Shown: positions 1 to 7,016 of the stretch, piece after piece
Position numbering within the stretch: the stretch's first letter is position 1
Layout of the letters: every line of letters starts with the position of its first letter
Assembly: GCA_023229605.1 (NCBI GenBank)
Contig: JALNYY010000115.1
Span: 1-13,980 of the forward strand
From: Methylobacter sp.
GTDB lineage: Bacteria > Pseudomonadota > Gammaproteobacteria > Methylococcales > Methylomonadaceae
Direction of reading: 5' to 3'
DNA length: 13,980 bases
Made by a program: the position numbers and the translations under genes
Notes under the pieces: generated by a model
Told to the model about the DNA's origin: nothing
What the model saw: only the letters and a program-made list of their open reading frames with translations
The model's database searches: none

Positions 1-543
1 AAAGCGGAACTGGACAGCCAACGAGACCGTTGGGATCAATGGGAAAGCCTGAATGACACAATCGGCTCAAAAAGCGGAGCCAAGTTTCGTACGTTTGCCC
101 AAAGCCTGACCTTGGAAGCATTGCTCGCGCACAGCAACCAGCATCTTGAAGACTTCGCCAAACGCTACGCCCTGCAACGCGTGCCGGGCAGCGACCTGGA
201 GCTGCAAATCATCGACCGCGATATGGCCGACGACGTGCGCAGCGTACACAGCCTGTCCGGCGGCGAAAGCTTTCTGGTGTCGCTGGCGCTGGCGTTGGGT
301 TTGGCATCCTTGTCATCCAACAAAACCCAGGTTGAGTCGCTGTTTATCGACGAAGGCTTCGGCAGCCTGGACCCGGAAACGCTGGACATCGCCATCGCCA
401 GCCTGGACACCCTGCAAGCCTTGGGCAGGAAAGTCGGCGTTATCTCGCATGTGCCTATTTTGGTCGAGCGGATTGGGGCGAAGGTGGTGGTTGAAAAGCA
501 GGGCGGTGGGCGTAGCAGCGTTGTGATTGTTGGGGGATATTGA
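1..543 (+). CDS. sbcC: SbcC exonuclease subunit, C-terminal part (5' end outside window)
   Basis: The frame is open from base 1 to the TGA at 541-543, giving 180 residues of a larger protein. It contains the ABC/SMC-type ATPase C-terminal signature LSGGES (codons at about 256-273), then a Walker B strand and D-loop reading LFIDEGFGSLDPETLD, and the switch histidine in VISHVPIL. This order and wording fit SbcC/Rad50-type proteins. SbcC pairs with the SbcD nuclease to cleave DNA hairpins and process double-strand breaks in the cytoplasm. The N-terminal Walker A half and the coiled-coil arms lie upstream of the window, as would sbcD. A different SMC-like ATPase is possible, but the wording of the Walker B region favours SbcC. 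Confidence 0.9.
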   Translation, partial: KAELDSQRDRWDQWESLNDTIGSKSGAKFRTFAQSLTLEALLAHSNQHLEDFAKRYALQRVPGSDLELQIIDRDMADDVRSVHSLSGGESFLVSLALALGLASLSSNKTQVESLFIDEGFGSLDPETLDIAIASLDTLQALGRKVGVISHVPILVERIGAKVVVEKQGGGRSSVVIVGGY

Positions 544-610
544 AAATGCAAACGATGGGCCTCGCCGCCGCCCACGTCGGACGAATGTAAACCCATAGAG
601 GGAGAACAAC

Positions 611-1870
611 ATGAGTGAACCCGAAACAGCGCCACCCGCTACGCCGGCAACCCAAGCCAAAGGCTGGCTCAACCGCACCGTTGTCGGAGCGGGCATCACC
701 AGCGCGCTAGGCGATTTCTGCTACGAAACCACGACCGTGATCCTGCCCGGCTTTCTCGCCGTGCTCGGTATCCCGGCAGCCGCGCTCGGCCTCATCGAGG
801 GTATCGCCGATGCAGTAGCGAGCTTCACCAAGATGGTGTCCGGTTACGTCGCTGACAAAATCGGTCATCGCAAATTGCTGGTGTTGATCGGCTATGGGCT
901 GACGCCGGTCGGCCAGGTGTTGATCGCCCTCTCAGCCGGCTGGCCCTTGTTGTTGATCGGACGTCTTGTGTCATGGTTCGGCAAAGGCTTGCGCGGCCCT
1001 TTGCGCGATGCGATCGTGATTCAGGCCGTCAGCCCGGAAACACGCGGACGGGCCTTTGGATTCCACCGGGCTGCGGACACCATTGGCGCCGTTCTCGGCC
1101 CTCTGCTGGGCGTAGTCTTGCTTGGTTGGGCGCAGGCATGGCCGTGGGACGATGCCGCCGGGCCGTTCCGCTTTGTGCTATGGCTTTCCGTCATTCCCGG
1201 TGCGCTGGCGGTGCTGGCCTTTTTGACGTTGGTCAAAGATCCTGAACACTCGCCCAACCCGGCACTGAATTTTTTCAGTTCCCTGCGCGGCTTGCCGGCA
1301 CGTTTCAAGCGCTACCTTGGAGCAGTCGGTCTCTTCGGTGTAGGTGATTTCTCCCATAGCCTTTTGATCCTGGCGGCGACTACCTTGCTCACCTCGTCGC
1401 TGGGCGTGGTGCAGGCCGCACAGGCGGCGGGATTGCTTTATGTCTGGCGCAACGTGGTGCAGATCGCGGTCTCCTATCCGGTCGGAGCCGCGGCGGACCG
1501 TATCGGCCATTTGCCCGTGCTGATCGCCGGGTACGCGTTCGGCGCGCTGACGGCGCTTCTCACCGCGCTGGCGTTCTGGCTCGCTGTTGATAGCGTGCTG
1601 CTGTTGGGGGGCATCTTCTTTGTCGCCGGACTCTATGTCGCCGTGCAGGAGGCGCTGGAATCGACTGTTACCGCGGAGATGGTGCAGCCCGAAACATTGA
1701 CAATGAGTTATGGCGCGCTCGGCACAGTGAACGGCACGGCCAAGTTCATTTCGAGTGCGCTTGTCGGGGCTGTGTGGACGGCACTTTCTCCGGTGCTCGG
1801 CTTCGGACTGGCTGCTGTGTTGATGATCGCCGGCGCCTTGGCGCTGACTCGTGTACGTATCAGCGGGTAA
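611..1870 (+). CDS. MFS family transporter, 12-TM type
   Basis: This 419-residue integral inner-membrane protein has about a dozen hydrophobic segments. The loop between TM2 and TM3 carries the MFS motif A form GYVADKIGHRK (residues about 78-88), and a related AADRIGHLP occurs at the same place in the second half, as expected for a duplicated six-helix fold. A conserved stretch RGRAFGFHRAADTIGAVLGP follows TM4 (residues about 145-164). The first 20 or so residues are Pro/Ala/Thr-rich and cytoplasmic. The ATG is preceded by GAGGGAGA at a suitable distance. The substrate cannot be read from sequence; drug or metabolite efflux is the usual guess for this clade. It stands alone between sbcC and a repeat. 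Its base composition is distinctly richer in G+C than draT downstream, which is consistent with acquisition by transfer. Confidence 0.87.
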   Translation: MSEPETAPPATPATQAKGWLNRTVVGAGITSALGDFCYETTTVILPGFLAVLGIPAAALGLIEGIADAVASFTKMVSGYVADKIGHRKLLVLIGYGLTPVGQVLIALSAGWPLLLIGRLVSWFGKGLRGPLRDAIVIQAVSPETRGRAFGFHRAADTIGAVLGPLLGVVLLGWAQAWPWDDAAGPFRFVLWLSVIPGALAVLAFLTLVKDPEHSPNPALNFFSSLRGLPARFKRYLGAVGLFGVGDFSHSLLILAATTLLTSSLGVVQAAQAAGLLYVWRNVVQIAVSYPVGAAADRIGHLPVLIAGYAFGALTALLTALAFWLAVDSVLLLGGIFFVAGLYVAVQEALESTVTAEMVQPETLTMSYGALGTVNGTAKFISSALVGAVWTALSPVLGFGLAAVLMIAGALALTRVRISG

Positions 1871-1930
1871 CCGGATGATTTTCGGACTCATTGATGGCTC
1901 TATGCTGTTATATTGGCGGAATCGGGCTGT

Positions 1931-2026
1931 TCACCACATGGTTGGAACGGGTAAAATCCGCTCATGCTTCGACAAGTTCAGCACGAACGGATTTTACCCG
2001 TTCCAACTGATTTTTTTAGGATAAAC
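1931..2026 (+). repeat. 96-bp palindromic repeat, copy A
   Basis: A perfect 20-bp inverted repeat has arms at 1941-1960 (GTTGGAACGGGTAAAATCCG) and 1988-2007, enclosing a 27-nt centre that includes CTTCGACAAGTTCAGCACGAA. It is followed by ATTTTTTTAGGATAAAC. The whole unit recurs in the same orientation at 5763-5858 with about 11 differences in 96 positions. As RNA it would form a long hairpin followed by seven U residues, so it may also terminate transcription of the MFS gene ahead of draT. The core resembles the dispersed REP-like sequences common in proteobacterial genomes; that family link is from memory. Confidence 0.85.
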
Positions 2027-2075
2027 TATTCAAGTAGCGCCGGAGCATCCTATCTGCTTAAACGGACAATTTGAT

Positions 2076-2933
2076 GTGAAAATTGTTCCACCCACCCCAT
2101 TACTTGAAGATTCTCCTGATCAACAAATGCCCGATATTTCCCAACATGGTCACAGCACCAACCTCATCGGTTTGGCGACTGCCTGCATGGCCAGCCATAT
2201 CTTTAACGAAAACCCCAAGCCGCTGCATATTGCAGGCACCCGCGAATCGGCTTCGGGTTTGTTTGAGCAATTGGCCTTACAGCCGACACGCGATGACTGC
2301 GGCCGGATATTTCAGGACTATATGTGCGTCGTCTTCGGCTTTGAGACAGAGCAACGGCTACGCAACGACCATTCAGGAAGGCGGCGTTACCGCAACAGCT
2401 ATCTCAGATTAATCCAGGATTGGGGGCTGGATTCAAACAATGCCCAAGGCGCGGTTTTTAAGGGCTGGGTAGAAAGCCGCTTTGGGCTGTTTCCTACTTA
2501 TCATAAACAGCACATAGCCGGTTTCGTCAGTAAAGACTGGGTCATGTATATCGAAGAAAAGATGAACAGCCGTTATCACAACAACTGCATTTACATGCAG
2601 CTGGACCTGCTGTACGAATATTGCCAGTGGATTATCGAACGTTTTCAATTTCCGGCGGCAACCCATAAAACCCTCTATCGCGGCGTCAACTCCCTGGATG
2701 ATTGGATAATTTTGGATGAAGATAAACTGCATAAAATCGTGCGGTTCAATAATATTGTTTCTTTTACCGACCGCCGCAGCATTGCCAGCGAGTTCGGCGC
2801 TTATATCCTGGAAGTTGAAGTGCCTATGGTCAAACTGGTTTTTTTTAGCGAACTGCTGCAGGACCATGCCTTGCACGGCGAAGCCGAGTATCTGGTGATT
2901 GGCGGCGATTATCGCGTCAAAGTGCAGCGTTAA
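2076..2933 (+). CDS. draT: DraT, NAD+-dinitrogenase-reductase ADP-ribosyltransferase
   Basis: DraT switches nitrogenase off by transferring ADP-ribose from NAD+ to an arginine of the Fe protein NifH when ammonium rises or energy falls. The 285-residue product has the family opening HSTNLIGLA (residues 26-34), PLHIAGTRE (49-57), and the arginine-ADP-ribosyltransferase elements YRG (201-203), SFTDRRSIASEFG (229-241) and an ExE motif in GEAEYLVIGG (glutamates 269 and 271). Length matches the family. The longest frame begins at GTG 2076 without a clear ribosome binding site; ATG 2127 (residue 18) is an equally plausible start, since the conserved part begins only at residue 26. draG follows 16 bp downstream, which suggests one transcript. 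No nif structural genes are in view. Confidence 0.92.
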   Translation: MKIVPPTPLLEDSPDQQMPDISQHGHSTNLIGLATACMASHIFNENPKPLHIAGTRESASGLFEQLALQPTRDDCGRIFQDYMCVVFGFETEQRLRNDHSGRRRYRNSYLRLIQDWGLDSNNAQGAVFKGWVESRFGLFPTYHKQHIAGFVSKDWVMYIEEKMNSRYHNNCIYMQLDLLYEYCQWIIERFQFPAATHKTLYRGVNSLDDWIILDEDKLHKIVRFNNIVSFTDRRSIASEFGAYILEVEVPMVKLVFFSELLQDHALHGEAEYLVIGGDYRVKVQR

Positions 2934-2949
2934 ATAAGGAGGAAGAAAT

Positions 2950-3834
2950 ATGTCTGCAGGGCAAGTGTTGGACAGGGCGTCGGGGGCCTATTTGGGCTTT
3001 GCCTGCGGCGATGCGCTCGGGGCAACGGTGGAGTTTATGACGCCGAAACAAATCCAGAAACGCTACGGCGTGCATCAGGATATTATCGGCGGCGGGTGGT
3101 TGGGCCTGGAAGCAGGCCAAGTTACAGACGACACGCAAATGTCGCTTGCAGTAGGGCAAGCCATTATCGATAATCAGGGGTGGAACATTCAGGCCGTCGC
3201 CGATAATTTTGTCGCGTGGCTGGAAAGCGATCCGCCGGATATAGGCAATACCTGCCGGCGCGGCATCATGCGCTATCGGGATAGCGGGGAACTGTTCGGT
3301 CCGCCTCGCGATGATGATGCAGGAAACGGAGCCTGCATGCGTAATTTGCCGGTGGTGCTGTCGACTTTAAACCGGCCGGACTGTTTCAGTGTATGGAGTC
3401 TGCAACAAAGCCGCATTACGCATAATCACCCCTTGTCTAATGCTGCGACCTTAACGTTGGGGCGGATCGTCAATCACTTGATTAACGGGCAGGACATGGA
3501 CGCTTGCCAACAGGAAGCCGAACGGTTGATCGGTCAATACGGCGAATTTGCCTATAGGCCTTATTCGGGCAAAGCCTCGGGCTATATTGTCGATACCGTG
3601 CAGACGGTTTTACATTATTTTTTTAGCACGGACAGTTTTGAATCCTGCCTGGTTGCAACCGTTAACCAGGGCGGCGATGCCGACACCACCGGTGCGTTGG
3701 CCGGCATGTTGGCAGGGGCTAAATATGGCGTTCAGCAGATTCCGGAGCGTTGGTTAAGGCAATTGGATCAACAGATTGCAGTTCAAATACGTCAACAGAC
3801 GGCGGAACTTATCCGATTTGGGGAATCGCTATAA
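2950..3834 (+). CDS. draG: DraG, ADP-ribosyl-[dinitrogen reductase] glycohydrolase
   Basis: DraG removes ADP-ribose from the modified Fe protein and so restores nitrogenase activity, opposing DraT. The 294-residue cytoplasmic enzyme shows the ADP-ribosylglycohydrolase fold signatures: GDALGATVEF (residues 20-29), the metal-binding TDDTQM (59-64), D97 and N100 in DPPDIGN, RITHNHPLS (155-163) and NQGGDADTTGALAG (239-252). The aspartates at 60, 61, 243 and 245 are the ligands known to hold the two-metal Mn centre of this family. A strong AAGGAGGAAG lies 5 bp before the ATG, and the gene starts 16 bp after draT, so the two are almost certainly co-transcribed. Activity is normally also controlled by PII proteins and membrane sequestration; those partners are outside the window. 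Confidence 0.95.
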   Translation: MSAGQVLDRASGAYLGFACGDALGATVEFMTPKQIQKRYGVHQDIIGGGWLGLEAGQVTDDTQMSLAVGQAIIDNQGWNIQAVADNFVAWLESDPPDIGNTCRRGIMRYRDSGELFGPPRDDDAGNGACMRNLPVVLSTLNRPDCFSVWSLQQSRITHNHPLSNAATLTLGRIVNHLINGQDMDACQQEAERLIGQYGEFAYRPYSGKASGYIVDTVQTVLHYFFSTDSFESCLVATVNQGGDADTTGALAGMLAGAKYGVQQIPERWLRQLDQQIAVQIRQQTAELIRFGESL

Positions 3835-3856
3835 AACCCATTCAGTTCGGTCGGGT

Positions 3857-3885
3857 TTGCGTCGTTTGGTAACGGAATCGATAAT
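3857..3885 (+). promoter_or_regulatory. possible sigma-70 promoter of the DUF502 gene
   Basis: TTGCGT (3857-3862) and GATAAT (3880-3885) are separated by 17 bp, about 80 bp before the start codon at 3966. Each box matches the consensus only moderately, so this is a weak prediction. Confidence 0.33.
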
Positions 3886-3965
3886 ACACTAAGATTTTTG
3901 CAATGTTTTTTGTTTGCATCAGGCATCTTGTTAATAATGAAGTTCTTATAAAATTGGAGAGAAAA

Positions 3966-4556
3966 ATGAAAGAGTTGATTAAAACGTTGTTGAACTATTT
4001 CCTGATCGGCGTTCTTGCGGTTATTCCTATTGTGGTCATTTTGCAAATTATGATTTTTGTAAAAGACCGGGTTTCCGATTTGTTTCAAATGGTTTACGGC
4101 TATGCGGATAATTATCTCTATACGATCCTGGTTTTCGCGATCAGTTTTATGATCCTGGTGTACATCGGCCGCAAATTAGTCCATGAAGGCCGCTCCTGGG
4201 TCATTGCCGCGTTTGATCGTGTTATCGAAAGAATTCCATTGATGAATACTGTTTACCGGGTGCTTAAAAAACTCATCAATATGTTCTCATCCCATGACCA
4301 GACCATCTCCAAGGAGGTGGTTTATGTTGAATACCCAAAAGAAGGCCTTTGGGCGCCCGCCTATATCACCAACAGATTTGAGGACAAGTATGTGCTGTTT
4401 GTGCCTACGTCGCCTAACCCGACTTCCGGTTTTACGGTAATTGTCGATAAATCGAAGGTAGTTAAATCGACTATGAATATCGAAGAGGCCAGCAGTTTTA
4501 TCATCAGTGTTGGCGTTGATTACGGCAAGGCTTCGGAAATGGCGAAATTATCTTGA
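3966..4556 (+). CDS. DUF502 family inner-membrane protein
   Basis: The 196-residue product begins with a long hydrophobic helix (residues about 8-30, LNYFLIGVLAVIPIVVILQ) and has a second one at about 50-70 (LYTILVFAISFMILVYIG). A soluble C-terminal domain follows with YVEYPKEGLWAPAYITN, VLFVPTSPNPTSGF and VVDKSKV-like wording, typical of the uncharacterised DUF502 family (about 200 residues). Molecular function is unknown. The frame is open from 3903, but ATG 3966 is chosen because TTGGAGAGA sits just before it and because family members begin right at the first membrane helix. It lies 131 bp after draG, with a possible promoter of its own, so a functional tie to nitrogenase control is not established. 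Confidence 0.85.
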   Translation: MKELIKTLLNYFLIGVLAVIPIVVILQIMIFVKDRVSDLFQMVYGYADNYLYTILVFAISFMILVYIGRKLVHEGRSWVIAAFDRVIERIPLMNTVYRVLKKLINMFSSHDQTISKEVVYVEYPKEGLWAPAYITNRFEDKYVLFVPTSPNPTSGFTVIVDKSKVVKSTMNIEEASSFIISVGVDYGKASEMAKLS

Positions 4557-4809
4557 ATCAGATCAAGCCAATAATTGGAGCAGGGTCAAAAAAAGGGCGG
4601 GCAACAAAATAATTTTGAAGTGTAGGTAATAAATTCAGGCAGGTATTCCGCCAAAAGTTCTTGTGTTTGCCGGTGATTCGGAAGCCAAAGATTGCCAAAA
4701 TCAATTTGGATTGATTTTGTTGACATTAAGTTGCTTGTTTGTTATCAATGGTTTTGCCACCGGCAAAAATAATAATAAATATAAATAATTACATGAGAGG
4801 GGGATAGGT
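4557..4809. other. regulatory intergenic region with two inverted repeats
   Basis: This AT-rich 253-bp gap has no gene. A perfect 9-bp inverted repeat, CAAAATCAA (4696-4704) and TTGATTTTG (4711-4719), abuts the -35 box of a strong promoter. A second perfect repeat, TTTTGCC (4752-4758) and GGCAAAA (4762-4768), lies at the expected transcription start. The first could bind a dimeric regulator; the second would form a tight hairpin at the 5' end of the mRNA. Neither assignment has been tested. Confidence 0.6.
4720..4748 (+). promoter_or_regulatory. sigma-70-like promoter of the coiled-coil protein gene
   Basis: A consensus TTGACA (4720-4725) is followed after 17 bp by TATCAA (4743-4748), about 60 bp before the start codon at 4810. 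This is the best promoter-like sequence in the window. Confidence 0.62.
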
Positions 4810-5622
4810 ATGGGGTCTGATAATAGTGCCAAAACGGGCAAGTTAGCTAAATTAACGCAGTTGGAAAATGAGGTAGCTAAACTTTCCGAACAGCTGAAAG
4901 CGAATAAGAAAACGATCAGTATGCTGAAAAAATCTTTAGCCGAACGAGATTTAAGAATTCATGAACTGGAATCGAAACTGATATACGCTCAACAATCGCT
5001 GTTGAAAAAAACGATATTTACAATTCACCAGTGCAGGGATCAAATCAAAAACGGAATTGACGAAAAAATAGTCAATCCGGCTTTAACGCAAATCCAGCAG
5101 CAGATTGAGGTCATTCAGGGCATCGTCCATGAGGCGAGGGAACTCATAAGCAAGAAAAAAATGCTGATTAACGAAAATATCCATACGACTTCAAATATAG
5201 TCCACCAATGCCCCGATCAAGCGATCATGTATTTTGAAAAATGGGTTGTTGAACCGTCCAGGTTATGGATCAGTGAAGCCATTGAGTTGATCGGCAGCAA
5301 TGTAAAAAACGGCCAGGACCTGGTCGAGCAAAAAATCATATATCCGGGCAAAATGTGGTGCGACAAAATTGTTGCAGTTGCATCGTCGCTGCCGACCCAA
5401 GGCGAGGTTATTTTTCAAATGTGGGTGGCGGAACCCGCCATGCGGAAATTGGATGCTTTGCCTGTTATAGGAAAGAAGCTTCAGGCCGATGCAGGGATAT
5501 TGCTGAAGGGATTGATCGGGCAGTTGAAATCCAGAGTTGAGCAGGGCCTGGAAAATACAGTCGATGCCGTAAAAAAATCATCATTTTGGGATGGGAAACG
5601 CAAGATAGAAGTGGCGCAATAG
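4810..5622 (+). CDS. uncharacterised coiled-coil protein with about 30-residue repeats
   Basis: I do not recognise a family for this 270-residue protein. Residues 10-65 form a heptad-rich coiled coil (KLTQLENEVAKLSEQLK and onward). From residue 70 there are amphipathic helices carrying a recurring motif: HQCRDQ leading to EKIVNP (73-90), HQCPDQ leading to EKWVVEP (132-149), then EQKIIYP (173-179) and FQMWVAEP (202-209). The prolines at 149, 179 and 209 are 30 residues apart and the one at 90 is about two periods earlier. It has no signal peptide or membrane segment and is probably cytoplasmic. AGGGGG precedes the ATG, and a sigma-70-like promoter with inverted repeats lies upstream. The helical-repeat design suggests a structural, scaffold or surface-coating role, but this is only inference. 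Confidence 0.8.
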   Translation: MGSDNSAKTGKLAKLTQLENEVAKLSEQLKANKKTISMLKKSLAERDLRIHELESKLIYAQQSLLKKTIFTIHQCRDQIKNGIDEKIVNPALTQIQQQIEVIQGIVHEARELISKKKMLINENIHTTSNIVHQCPDQAIMYFEKWVVEPSRLWISEAIELIGSNVKNGQDLVEQKIIYPGKMWCDKIVAVASSLPTQGEVIFQMWVAEPAMRKLDALPVIGKKLQADAGILLKGLIGQLKSRVEQGLENTVDAVKKSSFWDGKRKIEVAQ

Positions 5623-5648
5623 GCGGTAAACCTGACTTTAAAACGACG

Positions 5649-5673
5649 AGGCGACCGACCGGTTTGGTCGCCT
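5649..5673 (+). terminator. hairpin downstream of the coiled-coil gene, possible terminator
   Basis: AGGCGACC (5649-5656) and GGTCGCCT (5666-5673) form an 8-bp stem with a 9-nt loop, 26 bp after the stop codon. It is followed by GTCTTTATC, so the U tract is weak. It sits between converging transcription units. Confidence 0.5.
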
Positions 5674-5702
5674 GTCTTTATCGTGAACCTAGAAAAATCA
5701 GT

Positions 5703-5765
5703 TGAGCATTCCAAACCCCGTTCGGCCTGAGCCTGTCGAAGGGTGAGCGGGGTTTGGAATGCTCA
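5703..5765 (-). repeat. palindromic element B, reverse orientation
   Basis: A perfect 18-bp inverted repeat has arms at 5703-5720 (TGAGCATTCCAAACCCCG) and 5748-5765, around a 27-nt centre containing GCCTGTCGAAGG. Read on the minus strand, the centre matches that of elements A and C apart from a few substitutions, but the arms are unrelated in sequence except for the innermost CCG/CGG. It lies 7 bp before the arms of element C. Confidence 0.82.
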
Positions 5766-5858
5766 CCAAATGGGTGGAATGGGTGAAATCCGCTCATGCT
5801 TCGACAAGCTCAGCACGAACGGATTTCGCCTGATCCAACTAATTTTTTTAGGATGAAC
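5763..5858 (+). repeat. 96-bp palindromic repeat, copy C
   Basis: This is a second copy, about 89% identical, of the 96-bp unit at 1931-2026. Its arms (5773-5792 and 5820-5839) are imperfect, with about five mismatches in 20, while the 27-nt centre at 5793-5819 differs from copy A by one base. The same ATTTTTTTAGGAT tail follows. It lies just beyond the 3' end of oadB, between converging genes. Confidence 0.83.
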
Positions 5859-5888
5859 GGTTTAGGTTAACGGCATTGTCTGCCGCGA

Positions 5889-7016
5889 TTACTTAACCAG
5901 GCTCAACAAAATCCCCGCCGCTACCGCAGAACCGATCACACCTGCGACATTAGGCCCCATGGCATGCATCAGCAGGAAGTTATGCGGATTGGCCTCCAGC
6001 CCCAGTTTATTGGCTACCCGCGCCGCCATCGGCACTGCGGAGACACCGGCCGCTCCGATCAGCGGATTGATAGGCGTGCTGCTGAATTTATTCATGATCT
6101 TCGCCATGATTACGCCGGCCGCCGTGCCGATACTGAACGCAATCGCTCCCAAACCCAGGATGCCCAGCGTCTTGATTTGCAAAAAAGCTTCGGCGCTGAG
6201 CTTTGAGCCTACCGCCAACCCTAAGAAAATAGTAACGATATTGATCAGTTCGTTTTGTGCGGTTTGGCTCAGGCGTTCAACGACGCCGCAGGCGTTCATC
6301 AGGTTGCCCAGCGCGAACATGCCGATTAAAGGTGCAGCCGAAGGCAGCAGCAAGGCGCAAATAACCAGCAGCATTAACGGGAAGACGATTTTTTCGGTTT
6401 TGCCGACTACGCGCAGCTGCTGCATTTCAATTTTGCGTTCGTCTTCGGTGGTTAAGGCGCGCATGATCGGCGGCTGTATCAGCGGCACCAGGGCCATGTA
6501 GGAGTAGGCCGCGACCGCAATGGCGCCCAGCAGGTCGGGAGCCAGTTTTGAGGCCACATAAATTGCGGTCGGGCCGTCGGCGCCGCCGATAATGCCGATT
6601 GCGGCGGCATCTTTTAAGCTGAATTCCAGCCCCGGAATGGCGTTCAGCGCCAGCGCTCCCAGCAGTGAGGCAAAGATACCGAACTGCGCCGCAGCGCCCA
6701 GCAGCAGGGTTTTGGGGTTGGCCAGCATCGGGCCGAAATCGGTCATTGCGCCTACGCCCATAAAGATCAGCAGAGGGAATATGCCGAGCTTAATGCCGTA
6801 ATACAGATAATACAAAATACCGCCTTCTTCGGCGATACCGGCAACCGGGATATTGCTGAGTATGGCGCCAAAACCTATCGGCAATAACAGCAAGGGCTCA
6901 AAGCCTTTTTTGATCGCCAGGAACAGCAGCAAAAAGCCGATCAGCATCATAAAGGCCTGACCGCCGGTAAAGTTGTAAATGCCGGTGCTTTGCCAGAGTG
7001 AAATGAGATTTTCCAT
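5889..7016 (-). CDS. oadB: OadB, Na+-pumping oxaloacetate decarboxylase beta subunit
   Basis: OadB is the membrane subunit that decarboxylates carboxybiotin and couples this to Na+ export. The 375-residue protein is very hydrophobic, with about nine or more membrane segments. It shows the family signature GIIGGADGPTAIY (residues 141-153), whose aspartate is known to be essential for Na+ and proton handling. It also has NPLIGAAGVSAVPMAARVAN (317-336) and the C-terminal HAMGPNVAGVIGSAVAAG (351-368). Length fits the usual 375-430. It is the last gene of oadG-oadA-oadB, 123 bp after oadA. That gap contains two hairpins, and the ribosome binding site before ATG 7016 (AAAGAG) is weak. Alternatives are methylmalonyl-CoA or glutaconyl-CoA decarboxylase beta subunits, but the adjacent OadA argues for oxaloacetate. 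Confidence 0.93.
   Translation of the reverse strand: MENLISLWQSTGIYNFTGGQAFMMLIGFLLLFLAIKKGFEPLLLLPIGFGAILSNIPVAGIAEEGGILYYLYYGIKLGIFPLLIFMGVGAMTDFGPMLANPKTLLLGAAAQFGIFASLLGALALNAIPGLEFSLKDAAAIGIIGGADGPTAIYVASKLAPDLLGAIAVAAYSYMALVPLIQPPIMRALTTEDERKIEMQQLRVVGKTEKIVFPLMLLVICALLLPSAAPLIGMFALGNLMNACGVVERLSQTAQNELINIVTIFLGLAVGSKLSAEAFLQIKTLGILGLGAIAFSIGTAAGVIMAKIMNKFSSTPINPLIGAAGVSAVPMAARVANKLGLEANPHNFLLMHAMGPNVAGVIGSAVAAGILLSLVK

Noticed and set aside
1178..1891. A 237-residue open frame on the minus strand.
   Set aside because: It lies antisense within the MFS gene, is rich in Arg, His and Gln as expected of a shadow frame in G+C-rich DNA, and has no family resemblance.
3834..3858. AAACCC and GGGTTT after draG as a terminator.
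   Set aside because: The stem is only 6 bp, the loop is 13 nt and no U tract follows; the right arm also overlaps a possible -35 box.
1931..5858. The repeated palindromes as a CRISPR array or as attachment sites.
   Set aside because: There are only scattered copies, about 3.8 kb apart, without regular spacers, cas genes or an integrase.
5959..6501. A 180-residue plus-strand frame opposite oadB.
   Set aside because: OadB motifs and the operon context are decisive; the opposite frame has low-complexity shadow composition.
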